Part shown: piece by piece, positions 1-8,520 of the stretch | How the letters are laid out: the number at the start of each line of letters is the position of its first letter | Position numbering within the stretch: position 1 is the stretch's first letter | Assembly: GCF_002752635.1 (NCBI RefSeq) | Contig: NZ_AYTW01000059.1 | Location: forward strand, 1 to 47,542 | Direction of reading: 5' to 3' | DNA length: 47,542 nucleotides | From: Mesotoga sp. Brook.08.105.5.1 | Lineage (GTDB): Bacteria; Thermotogota; Thermotogae; Petrotogales; Kosmotogaceae | Translations under genes and position numbers: made by a program | The notes under the pieces: generated by a model | The model's database searches: none | Told to the model about the DNA's origin: nothing | The model's input: the letters and a program-made list of their open reading frames with translations, nothing else

Positions 1-79
1 GTAAACTATCCCCTGCAACTTATGCACTCAGGGGAATGCGAGCATCAATACTCGAAGGTAGAGACATGCCAGAAATGAA

Positions 80-373
80 GTGAGACCGATGTTCCACTGG
101 ACACCAAGAAGGATAAAGGGTCATTTCGTTGTATGTTTCCTTGCATTCTTGGTGCAAAGAGAGCTTGAGTTCAGAATGAGAAAGAAAGGAATACACACTT
201 CAACCCAGGAGATACAACGAGCGATAAACTCACTCAAAGTGATGAAGTTCAGCCATGGTGAGCAAAGTTACTACATGAAAGCCAAATCACTACCCCTTGC
301 TTCGAAGATTCTTTCATTAATGAAGATAACACAACCCGACAAGGTAACGCCTCAAGAAGAACTCACTCTCTGA
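80..373 (+). pseudogene. C-terminal remnant of a DDE transposase (IS1634/IS4-like)
   Basis: The 97 codons read like the C-terminal end of IS4/IS1634-type transposases. The run FHWTPRRIKGHFVVCFLAF followed by an arginine-rich helix is the usual 'R-P-x-Y/F-H-W ... R-I-x-G-H ... C-F-L-A' block after the catalytic glutamate. The upstream sequence in this frame reaches a TAG at about 59-61, and the other two frames also close quickly, so the catalytic D-D-E part is missing. Only the C-terminal 80-90 residues of a protein that is normally 450-550 long remain. Family assignment is by recognition of the motif, not by a search. The sequence to the left is outside the window, so a frameshifted continuation cannot be excluded. 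Confidence 0.6.
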
Positions 374-404
374 ATACAGAGTTTGTAGTGGCAAAATTCT
401 TCGT

Positions 405-442
405 TTCTGAAAACACTTTGGCTTGTTCAGCTGTTTTCAGAA
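405..442. other. Perfect 11-bp inverted repeat downstream of the transposase remnant
   Basis: TTCTGAAAACA at 405-415 is exactly complementary to TGTTTTCAGAA at 432-442, with a 16-nt loop. It starts 32 nt after the transposase stop. There is no T-run on the plus strand, so it is not a classic intrinsic terminator. It could be a terminator-like structure or part of an insertion-sequence end. Confidence 0.4.
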
Positions 443-556
443 GATTAAGTGATAAACTCAAGAGTTAAAAAAAGAAAGTCGGTAAACCATTCTTTCTATT
501 TTTTGGTTTCTATAAATGGTTGTTCTAATTGTTCCTTTCTCCAAACAATCTTCAAA

Positions 557-1243
557 CTATGAGATTTTATTTCTGCCCTTTGTTCGCTTAACGTTATCGG
601 TCCAGTACCATCTGTTTCTCTCTTTTAGTATGCTGATGTAGTCTTTGCCTTTAATCATGTAATTGCCATCAGCGCCTATTAACCATTTGACCGAATCGCT
701 TTGAATTTCGCGCACAATACTCTCTCGCTGCTTGAAACCACCAAGTAGTCTGGCTTCTGTTATGCTCAAAAAGTTGTCAAGCATGGAGCTTAATCTTACT
801 TCTGCCATTATCATGGCGTAATCAGCAACATTATCAAACAGATACTTGCGCGTTAGAGGCTGAAAAACATAGCTTCTAGGTAGGATGGTGCCGTTAACCT
901 TGGCATTTTCATTTTTTTGTATCATCTGTCCGAGGCTATCTTTCCATTGACGCAGATTGTGTTTAGTAGCCTTATCATCCATATACGCATCTTCACCTCG
1001 CGCGATTTTCCAGGCTAGGTCAAGGCCGGTAAAATATTCGGAGTCCCAATCTAGACTGAACTCCATTTTCAGCCCTACAAATGCGCCAATTGTATCCTGT
1101 ATATCTTCAATGTGCGACTCAAAGTCATTCTTACCCGCGTTTAAATTAGCGCCTGGGAGAGTCGCTGTACCAGAAATTGATATATCAAAAAGTGGTACAG
1201 CGTTTCTCTGAATTTCAGATTTGAATACTAAATTGTTTTGTAA
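557..1243 (-). pseudogene. 5'-truncated gene of unknown function
   Basis: An ATG at 1066 would give 169 residues, but the same frame stays open upstream for another 59 codons to a TGA at 1244-1246. That extension has no ATG, GTG or TTG codon and reads like ordinary protein (for example FDISISGTATLPGANLNAG). No ribosome binding site precedes the ATG at 1066. The simplest reading is a gene that has lost its 5' end. The product is hydrophilic with alternating aromatic residues and ends in KWLIGADGNYMIKGKDY...KERNRWYWTDNVKR. I do not recognise the family. It sits between a transposase remnant and the lipoprotein cluster, which fits damage by rearrangement. A shorter functional protein starting at 1066 remains possible. 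Confidence 0.5.
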
Positions 1244-1409
1244 TCAATGTAACATTTGATAGAATTTAAATGTATTATCTGAATTATGTTATTGGTTTGA
1301 TTTTGAATCTGAAAATTGCTGGCTATCAGTGAGAGGAAGCCTTTTAGCGTAAACAATTATCATTTTGATAATTCGCAATAAATAGAGCAGTTCGTTAAGG
1401 AGGCCAAGA

Positions 1410-3650
1410 GTGAAACGAGTTAGTTCTCTTTTTGTGATTTTCGTACTTCTCTTCATGCTTGCTGGGTGTCCATCTATTCAGACTATGAAAGATTCTACTC
1501 TGAAGGCTTTATTGTTTAATTCTCTTTCAGTCCCAAATTTTGATCCAGAAATAACAGAATATACGATTGAGCTTCCAAGAGGAACAACTGAAGTACCTAC
1601 GATAAGCACTGTTCCAAATATCGAAGGCGTAACAATCGAAGTGATTAACGCGGAAACAATTCCCGGAACAACTAAGATAATTGTAACTGCCTTGGATGGT
1701 GAAACTGTGACCACGTATCACATCTACTTCGCCGTACAGAAGAACAATGATTCTTCTTTGAAGGCCCTTGAATATAATGCGATACCCGTTCCGGGATTTA
1801 AGAATGATAAATTGAACTACGAAGTTATTCTTCCAGCGGGATCTACTTATTTGCCAACGATTTCAGCTACTGCAAATGACCCAAATGCAACTATCACTAT
1901 AACGCAGGTTCTTGAGCTTCCCGGTACTGCTTTTGTTACAGTAACTGCGGAGGATGCAGTTACAGCTTCTAACTATTCAATTTACTTCATTCCTCAGTAT
2001 TTCATTGAAGCGTCTTCGAATCCATCGGATGGGGGAAACATAACAGGTAGTGGTAACTATGTTCATGGAACTCAGGTAAATCTGACAGCCACAGCTAATG
2101 AAGGCTACGAATTTATTGACTGGACAGATAATGGAGTGCGGGTTAGCACAAATGCAAGTTATTCCTTTACAGCTAACGCGGATAGAGCTCTTGTGGCGAA
2201 TTTCAAGTTGAAGACCTATACACTAACAGCAACTGCAGGAGTCGGTGGTACCGTAATACCCTATGGAATTGTTGAAGTAAAACATGGCGAAGATAAGCAA
2301 TTCACTATTGCTTCAGATCAAGGCTGTGAAATAAAGGAAGTAATCGTTGACGGAGTATCCGTTGGCGCTGTGAATACTTACGATTTTGACAACGTTACCA
2401 GAAATCACACTATCCACGGCGAGTTCAAGTTAAAGCTTTACACTATTGACGTCTCTGCTATCCCTGAGACTGGCGGAACAGTGAGCGGAGGAGGCAACTT
2501 TAATCATGGAGATTCCGTTGAAATAATAGCAACAGCCAACACCGGTTATGAATTTATCGGCTGGACTGAGAATGAATTGCAGGTGAGCACAGATACCAGT
2601 TATTCATTTACTGCAACCGCGGACAGAACACTTGTTGCTAACTTTAGACGGCTAACTTACTCTATCACTCTAGACGTAAATCCCATAGATGGTGGATCAG
2701 TTAGCGGGGGCGGGGCCTTCTTACATGGAGAAGAAGTAACTGTTATTGCTACTCCTAATCTAGGGAAGTACTTCATAAACTGGACAGAAGATGCAGTTGA
2801 AGTAAGCAAAGAGCCGGTCTACACATTTGTTGCCACTAAGGACTGTAATCTTGTGGCCAATTTTGAAATGAATCACGCGCCGGAATTCGACAAACTTCTA
2901 CCGGTTAATGGAGCGGTGAATCAGCCAGTAGATGTGAAGCTCGAATGGAACGCTGTTGATACTAATGGTGCAACCGTAACCTACGATGTTTACTTCGGAT
3001 ACTCTAGCGCTAACCTTATTAAGGTCATGTATGGAACAACTCTTGAGGAGTATTATCCAGATGTGATTAAGGGATTTACCTTCTACTGGAGAGTCGTCGC
3101 TTCAAATGGATCAGTCACAACGGATTCTGGAGTAATTGCTTTCTCTACGGTAGAAGAAGTCCTTACAGATAAATCCGTACACATAATCGATAATCTACTA
3201 GATAAGCAACCTTCAGATCCAGCAACGATTGCAGTACAGGTACGAGGCATCGGGATTGTAGCGGGCTCTGAATTAGCAATAGAAATAGATACAAACTACA
3301 TGGAATTTCTGAATAGAGATGGTCATACCCTTAGCGAATTTCTTGCATCTAATCCCGAGGCAACATTTGCAGACTTCGAACCCTGGTGCGAATACAAAGC
3401 TATTAGTACGGATTTCCTGTCAATAATGAAACTTAAGGATACTACCGGTTCCACCGTTTATCTGAGTGGAGCCTACAAAAATTCTGCTGGAAAGAACATT
3501 GCCGATGGGAATCTCTGGTTTATCTACGTGAAGGTAAAGGCTATAACAGGAAGGACTGCCGCGGTTTTCAGCAGTGTCTCATTTGTTGATACTGCTTTGG
3601 TTGAAATTCCAGTTGATTCAAGTGATCAGGGACTTTTCATTGTGAAGTAA
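1410..3650 (+). CDS. Surface lipoprotein with cadherin-like and InlB-type beta repeats
   Basis: The start is GTG 1410, seven bases after AAGGAGG (1397-1403). Residues 1-20 form a lipoprotein signal with lipobox LAGC, so the mature protein should be lipidated and outward-facing. Two repeats of about 85 residues (roughly 27-195) have the 'S-T-L-K-A-L ... F-D-P-x-x-x-x-Y' pattern of the cadherin-like beta-sandwich domain. Four repeats at about 197-485 carry the GG-x(V/I)-x-G-x-G-x-(Y/F)-x-H-G ... GY-x-F-x-x-W-T pattern of divergent InlB B-repeats. An FN3-like domain with the YFWR/Y-W-R-V signature follows (about 487-590), and then a C-terminal domain of about 150 residues that looks like a cohesin-type beta-sandwich. 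No enzyme motif is visible. The role is inferred to be adhesion or cell-envelope structure. It is the first gene of a plus-strand cluster of modular proteins, 50 nt before the next gene. Confidence 0.8.
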   Translation: MKRVSSLFVIFVLLFMLAGCPSIQTMKDSTLKALLFNSLSVPNFDPEITEYTIELPRGTTEVPTISTVPNIEGVTIEVINAETIPGTTKIIVTALDGETVTTYHIYFAVQKNNDSSLKALEYNAIPVPGFKNDKLNYEVILPAGSTYLPTISATANDPNATITITQVLELPGTAFVTVTAEDAVTASNYSIYFIPQYFIEASSNPSDGGNITGSGNYVHGTQVNLTATANEGYEFIDWTDNGVRVSTNASYSFTANADRALVANFKLKTYTLTATAGVGGTVIPYGIVEVKHGEDKQFTIASDQGCEIKEVIVDGVSVGAVNTYDFDNVTRNHTIHGEFKLKLYTIDVSAIPETGGTVSGGGNFNHGDSVEIIATANTGYEFIGWTENELQVSTDTSYSFTATADRTLVANFRRLTYSITLDVNPIDGGSVSGGGAFLHGEEVTVIATPNLGKYFINWTEDAVEVSKEPVYTFVATKDCNLVANFEMNHAPEFDKLLPVNGAVNQPVDVKLEWNAVDTNGATVTYDVYFGYSSANLIKVMYGTTLEEYYPDVIKGFTFYWRVVASNGSVTTDSGVIAFSTVEEVLTDKSVHIIDNLLDKQPSDPATIAVQVRGIGIVAGSELAIEIDTNYMEFLNRDGHTLSEFLASNPEATFADFEPWCEYKAISTDFLSIMKLKDTTGSTVYLSGAYKNSAGKNIADGNLWFIYVKVKAITGRTAAVFSSVSFVDTALVEIPVDSSDQGLFIVK

Positions 3651-3700
3651 TGCCGGAATAGGGGAAAGCGAGTAGATAAGTGGCCGGGGGAGGTAGTTGG

Positions 3701-6700
3701 ATGAAAAGGGCAATCGGATTTGTCGCCATTGGTTTACTGGTTCTGGTAATTGCGGGATGTTTCTCACTAGATCAGAAAGCAGTTAATTCTGAAGAGGTTT
3801 CCTTCATTCTGAATGATGACGGCTCAATATCCATTAAGGCGCTGAAGGAGCTTACGGGGATAGATGTGATAGTAGCAGCCTCTATTGAAGAAGAAGCTAT
3901 AACAGTTGACGATTCCCTCCTGAAGATAGTAACCCATAGCGATGAAGGCACAACGAGAATAGCAATAGTCTCGACTTCAGCAAACATAAGGGAAGGGGAA
4001 GAGATAGCCAGAATAGACGGTAATTTCACTACCTTGAAGAACCTGGTGATATCTTCTTCTGCTAAATATCTTGAAATGCCTTCGCCAAAGACTCAGGCAA
4101 AGCCTCCGTTCCCGGATGGTATAAGCATAGTAGACGGAAGCATAGACAAAGCCTCTAATGGCTACTTTCTCGTTCACGCTGAAAATGTCAATGGATTTGC
4201 CGGAGTTGAGATCACCATAACTTACGATCCACAATACATAATCATTGACAAATCTAAGGGAGAACAAGGAGTAACTCCTCTAAACTCATTCGGAACGGGA
4301 CTACTAATAGTTCAACACACCGAAAACACGATTACGATAACCTCGGCCTTCAACTCGGCAAAGAGTGTCAATTGCGAATATATCTACCAGATACATTTCG
4401 TGGCCAGTCTCATAGAGGGAAAAACATTGATTGGACTATCGGGAGAGGTACGCGATGCAAACACCGGACTAATCCAAACAGTGTTTCATGATGGTGAGAT
4501 TACTATAGGTGGTCCCAAACTGATTGGTGACTTTGATAATAGCAACAAGGTGGATCTTCCAGACTTCATATTGTTTGCCAGAAGCTATGGAAGCGTACTT
4601 GGAGGAGAAGGCGAATATATTGAAACATACGATATTGCGCCTGCGGAGGACAAATACCAGGGAGTATGGGCGGGAATATACGACAGCTGTGCTCCGGATG
4701 GAGAGATAGACCTTGTTGACTTCATAATCTTTGCAAGAAACTATGGGAAGAATAAGCCAAACGAACCGCCCTTCATATCTGTGCCCGATCAGCAGGTTGC
4801 CCAAGGTGACACATTGGAACTGGATCTTCTAAACTATTCATCCGATCCCGAAGGGGACAGCCTGTTGTTCATACTTGAGGTTGATTCCCCGGGAACGATA
4901 ACCGATTCAATCTACTCATACACGCCGGATTTCGAAACACTTGGAAACCAGACAGTTGATATAGCGGTTGAAGATACAGCGGGAAATATGATGACAGACA
5001 CATTCATAATCGAAGTAACGAAAACTAACAGACCTCCCGTTACAGATGGAATACCTGATCAGACAATAGCGGAAGGAGAAACGCTTAACTTAGAACTGCT
5101 TGATTACTTCGAAGATCCTGACGGAGACAACCTTGTTTTCGCGGTAATTTCAGGCGTGGGTACGGTTATTGGCAGCGAATATACCTACAGTCCCAATTAC
5201 GATGCTGCCGGAACATACCAGGTAACGATAAAGGCAGCCGACGGAAATGGAGGAGAGGTTGAAACGACATTCACGCTGACTGTTGAGAACACTAACAGAC
5301 CTCCGGAAGAGCCGCAACTGGTATCTCCGGAAAACGCTGCCCTGTTAATCAATACAACTTCGGTAGAGCTCAGCTGGAATTGCAGCGATCCGGACGGCCA
5401 GCTTCTGACATATGATGTTTATTTCGGAGAAGACATAGAAGCGCTGGAAGTTATAGCTACACAATCAGCTACAAGTCTTCATGTTCAAGAAATAACTGCT
5501 GGAAAGACATACTTCTGGATGATAGTGGCCAGAGATCCTCACGGAGCTGAAACGGCAAGTGAAGTCTACTCTTTCAGCACAGACTATTATTTAATTCCTG
5601 GCGGAGAATTCGAAGGAATGATCTCCGGATATGCGCTCATGACTAAGGCCAACTCTCCATACATAATCACGGGAGACATCGTAGTTGAATCTGGAGCGCA
5701 GCTGATAATAGAACCGGGAGTTGAGGTTAGGTTCACCTACATATCCGATCCTGATAACAACGGACAGGAAGATACGAATGCAGCCGATCTTATAGTTTAT
5801 GGAAAGCTATTTGCAGAAGGAAGTGAAACTGAGCCTTTACTATTCACTTCAAACGAGACTCCGGCGCTTAAAGGCGACTGGGGAGGAATAAGGTTTGCCT
5901 CGAGTGAAGGAACATCTAAGATAAGCCACGCAACTATTGAAATGGCGAAAGATGGTGTCTGGACATCCAGCAACTGCAATATTGAAATCAGCAACTGTGA
6001 GATAAGAACGAACATTGATTACGGGGTGCGTCTAGGAAGCAACTCAAACGCAACTATAGTTAATAGCACGATACATCATAATGCCAATGGTGTCTGGACA
6101 TCCAGCAACTGCAATATTGAAATCAGCAACTGTGAGATAAGAACAAACATTGATTATGGAGTGCTTCTAGGAAGCAACTCAAACGCAACTATAGTTGATA
6201 GTACAATACATCTTAATGCCACAGGAATATCTAACTATGGAACAATGATAATCCGAGGCTGCACTATATCTTCAAGTGGAGGAACGGGAATCTATAGTAA
6301 TGGAGTCTACATTGAGATCTATGAGACTTTGATAGGAGAAAACTCTTCAACGGGAATCACTCTTCATAACTCAAGTTCAAACTCAAGAGTTCAAAATTGC
6401 CACTTCCTGGATAATGGTAGTTATGGCATAGAAGGATACAGATTTGAAGTAATAGATTCCTCTTTTGCTCGTAACGGCAACCATGCAATCAGTGGGTCGA
6501 ATTGCGTAGTAGAAGGATGTTTATTTACTGAAAGTATAAAGGGGATTCGTGGTTCATCCATAACTGCTGTTAATAATAACTTCGAAGGTGAATTCTGTTC
6601 TTCGTTCTATGATGACTACTCGGGAGTATACATAGACGGACAGGCTTTGATTTCACACAACGTGTTCTCAGGTTTCGCAACAGGGGTATGGTTAGCAACT

Positions 6701-8356
6701 TCGAGTGAAGTGACAATACAGGATAATCTTGTAACGGGAAACTACAGAGGTATCTGCTTTGCAAGTGTTGATGGCCAGAATTTGACTTGTTCAAACAACA
6801 ATATTTATGGTAATCGAGACTGGAATGTCTACAACGACACTAACCAGAGAGTGGCTATCACTAATTCTTTCTGGGGCACAGATAATGAAAGTACTATAAA
6901 GAGCAAGATATTCGATTATTATGAAGATTCTAGCAAGGGTCCAGTGAGCTATACAGGGTTCAAGTCCTCTCTTATTGATGGAGCAACCTCTTCCAAAAGA
7001 ATAGCTTTGATACCTTATGATAGGCAATCACTGGGGTTTGCCGATGAAGCCACAATAAGCTGGACCGCATACGATCCAGATGGGCTTTTGGAATCGTTCG
7101 ATCTGTATTTTGGCGAAACTGAGACTCCTGAGCTCTATACTGCAGATGTTATAAGTCCCGTGACAGTTCCCGTTGATCATGCAAAGACTTACTATCTTGG
7201 TGTTATGGGATTTGATTCTCAAGAGTCTCTTAAAGCAGAATCAACCGTTTCAGAAATATGCATCGGACTACCGATAGTCTTCGGAGGTAGTAGTAGTGAC
7301 AGTGGGCTTAGCGTTGTAGAGACATATGACGGCGGATTGGTCGTGACCGGTTATACAAATTCTTTCGGGAATGGAGATCAGGTGTATCTGTTGAAAACCG
7401 ATTCAAACGGAGACCTTCTCTGGGAGAAGAACTTTGGCGGTACAAGTGATGACTATGGACACAGCGTCGTCGAGACATCTGACGGCGGACTGGTTGTGAC
7501 TGGTAATACGGATTATTTTGGGAATAGTTATCAGGTGTATCTGTTGAAAACCGATTCAAACGGAGACCTTCTTTGGGAGAAGAACTTTGGCGGTACAAGT
7601 ATTGACTATGGACACAGCGTCGTCGAGACATCTGACGGCGGACTGGTTGTGACTGGTTATACAGAGTCTTTTGGAAATTGCTGGCAGGTATACCTGCTGA
7701 AAACCGATTCAACCGGCAACCTTCTCTGGGAGAAGAACTTTGGCGGTACAGGTGGTGATGTAGGATACAGCGTTGTCGAGACATCTGATGGTGGTCTGGT
7801 TGTGACTGGTTTTACGGATTGTTTTGGAAATGGCAATCAGGTGTATCTGTTGAAAACCGATTCAAACGGAGACCTTCTCTGGGAGAAGAACTTTGGCGGT
7901 ACAAGGAATGATTCTGGACACAGCGTCGTCGAGACATCTGACGGCGGACTTGTCGTGACCGGTGATACGTATTCTTTTGGAAATAGAAGTCAGGTGTATC
8001 TACTGAAAACCGATTCAAAAGGAAATATGCTATGGGAGAAAGGGCACGGTACTTCTAGAGGTAATTCTGGGAGCAGCGTTGTCGAGACATCTGACGGCGG
8101 ACTGGTTGTGACCGGGCATACGATTTCTTTCGAGAATAACAACCAGGTGTATTTGTTGAAGACAGATTCAACCGGCAACCTTCTCTGGGAGAAGAACTTT
8201 GGCGGTACAAGGGATGATTCTGGAGAAAGCGTCGTCGAGACATCTGACGGCGGACTGGTTGTGACTGGGTATATGACTTCTTTCGGGATTAGCACGCAGG
8301 TGTATATGATCTGGACTGATTCAGAAGGTAACGGTATAAGCGAACCCGGCTGGTGA
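3701..8356 (+). CDS. Giant lipoprotein: cohesin-like, dockerin-like, Ig/FN3-like, beta-helix and seven-bladed propeller
   Basis: ATG 3701 is preferred over the in-frame GTG at 3680 because GGGGGAGG (3686-3692) sits nine bases before it and the protein then starts with a clean lipoprotein signal (lipobox IAGC), giving 1551 residues. Domains in order: a cohesin-like beta-sandwich at about 125-270; a dockerin-like pair of calcium loops at about 272-352 (GDFDNSNKVDLPDF and a second loop with PDGEIDLVDF); two Ig/cadherin-like repeats at about 360-540, each starting with PP; FN3-like at about 540-630; a right-handed parallel beta-helix at about 630-1065, rich in N-S-x-I and containing an exact 45-residue duplication; a second FN3-like domain; and seven repeats of about 51 residues (SVVETSDGGLVVTG ... 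QVYLLKTDS.G.LLWEK) at about 1190-1551. No catalytic residues are recognisable. It is probably a cell-surface scaffold or carbohydrate-binding protein. Cohesin-like and dockerin-like modules in one chain could allow self-assembly (inference). Confidence 0.8.
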   Translation: MKRAIGFVAIGLLVLVIAGCFSLDQKAVNSEEVSFILNDDGSISIKALKELTGIDVIVAASIEEEAITVDDSLLKIVTHSDEGTTRIAIVSTSANIREGEEIARIDGNFTTLKNLVISSSAKYLEMPSPKTQAKPPFPDGISIVDGSIDKASNGYFLVHAENVNGFAGVEITITYDPQYIIIDKSKGEQGVTPLNSFGTGLLIVQHTENTITITSAFNSAKSVNCEYIYQIHFVASLIEGKTLIGLSGEVRDANTGLIQTVFHDGEITIGGPKLIGDFDNSNKVDLPDFILFARSYGSVLGGEGEYIETYDIAPAEDKYQGVWAGIYDSCAPDGEIDLVDFIIFARNYGKNKPNEPPFISVPDQQVAQGDTLELDLLNYSSDPEGDSLLFILEVDSPGTITDSIYSYTPDFETLGNQTVDIAVEDTAGNMMTDTFIIEVTKTNRPPVTDGIPDQTIAEGETLNLELLDYFEDPDGDNLVFAVISGVGTVIGSEYTYSPNYDAAGTYQVTIKAADGNGGEVETTFTLTVENTNRPPEEPQLVSPENAALLINTTSVELSWNCSDPDGQLLTYDVYFGEDIEALEVIATQSATSLHVQEITAGKTYFWMIVARDPHGAETASEVYSFSTDYYLIPGGEFEGMISGYALMTKANSPYIITGDIVVESGAQLIIEPGVEVRFTYISDPDNNGQEDTNAADLIVYGKLFAEGSETEPLLFTSNETPALKGDWGGIRFASSEGTSKISHATIEMAKDGVWTSSNCNIEISNCEIRTNIDYGVRLGSNSNATIVNSTIHHNANGVWTSSNCNIEISNCEIRTNIDYGVLLGSNSNATIVDSTIHLNATGISNYGTMIIRGCTISSSGGTGIYSNGVYIEIYETLIGENSSTGITLHNSSSNSRVQNCHFLDNGSYGIEGYRFEVIDSSFARNGNHAISGSNCVVEGCLFTESIKGIRGSSITAVNNNFEGEFCSSFYDDYSGVYIDGQALISHNVFSGFATGVWLATSSEVTIQDNLVTGNYRGICFASVDGQNLTCSNNNIYGNRDWNVYNDTNQRVAITNSFWGTDNESTIKSKIFDYYEDSSKGPVSYTGFKSSLIDGATSSKRIALIPYDRQSLGFADEATISWTAYDPDGLLESFDLYFGETETPELYTADVISPVTVPVDHAKTYYLGVMGFDSQESLKAESTVSEICIGLPIVFGGSSSDSGLSVVETYDGGLVVTGYTNSFGNGDQVYLLKTDSNGDLLWEKNFGGTSDDYGHSVVETSDGGLVVTGNTDYFGNSYQVYLLKTDSNGDLLWEKNFGGTSIDYGHSVVETSDGGLVVTGYTESFGNCWQVYLLKTDSTGNLLWEKNFGGTGGDVGYSVVETSDGGLVVTGFTDCFGNGNQVYLLKTDSNGDLLWEKNFGGTRNDSGHSVVETSDGGLVVTGDTYSFGNRSQVYLLKTDSKGNMLWEKGHGTSRGNSGSSVVETSDGGLVVTGHTISFENNNQVYLLKTDSTGNLLWEKNFGGTRDDSGESVVETSDGGLVVTGYMTSFGISTQVYMIWTDSEGNGISEPGW
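5954..6223 (+). repeat. Two tandem 135-nt units inside the beta-helix region
   Basis: The unit starting GGTGTCTGGACATCCAGC at 5954 recurs at 6089. Only a few base differences separate the copies, giving two nearly identical 45-residue stretches (VWTSSNCNIEISNCEI... and so on). The rest of the beta-helix is much more diverged, so this is a recent in-frame duplication of about two helix turns. Confidence 0.85.
7275..8345 (+). repeat. Seven 153-nt repeats encoding propeller blades
   Basis: Seven units, each about 153 nt, share long identical stretches such as GACGGCGGACTGGTTGTGAC and CTTCTCTGGGAGAAGAAC. They encode blades of about 51 residues. The first and last units are the most diverged (the seventh ends MIWTDSEGNGISEPGW), while the central units are close to identical at the DNA level. 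This points to recent amplification or gene conversion. Seven is the most common blade number for a closed beta-propeller. Confidence 0.85.
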
Positions 8357-8520
8357 AATATCTATAGAGATCTATAAGGAAAAGACTTATTACAAAAATC
8401 TTAGAGGTGCATCTTTTAATCAGAAAATCAGTGAAGAACAAGTCTGATAAGACTTGAGCATTATCAAGAGAGAACGCAATGCTCGATTACTAAGCGCGTA
8501 TTTCATACAAGGTGATAACC

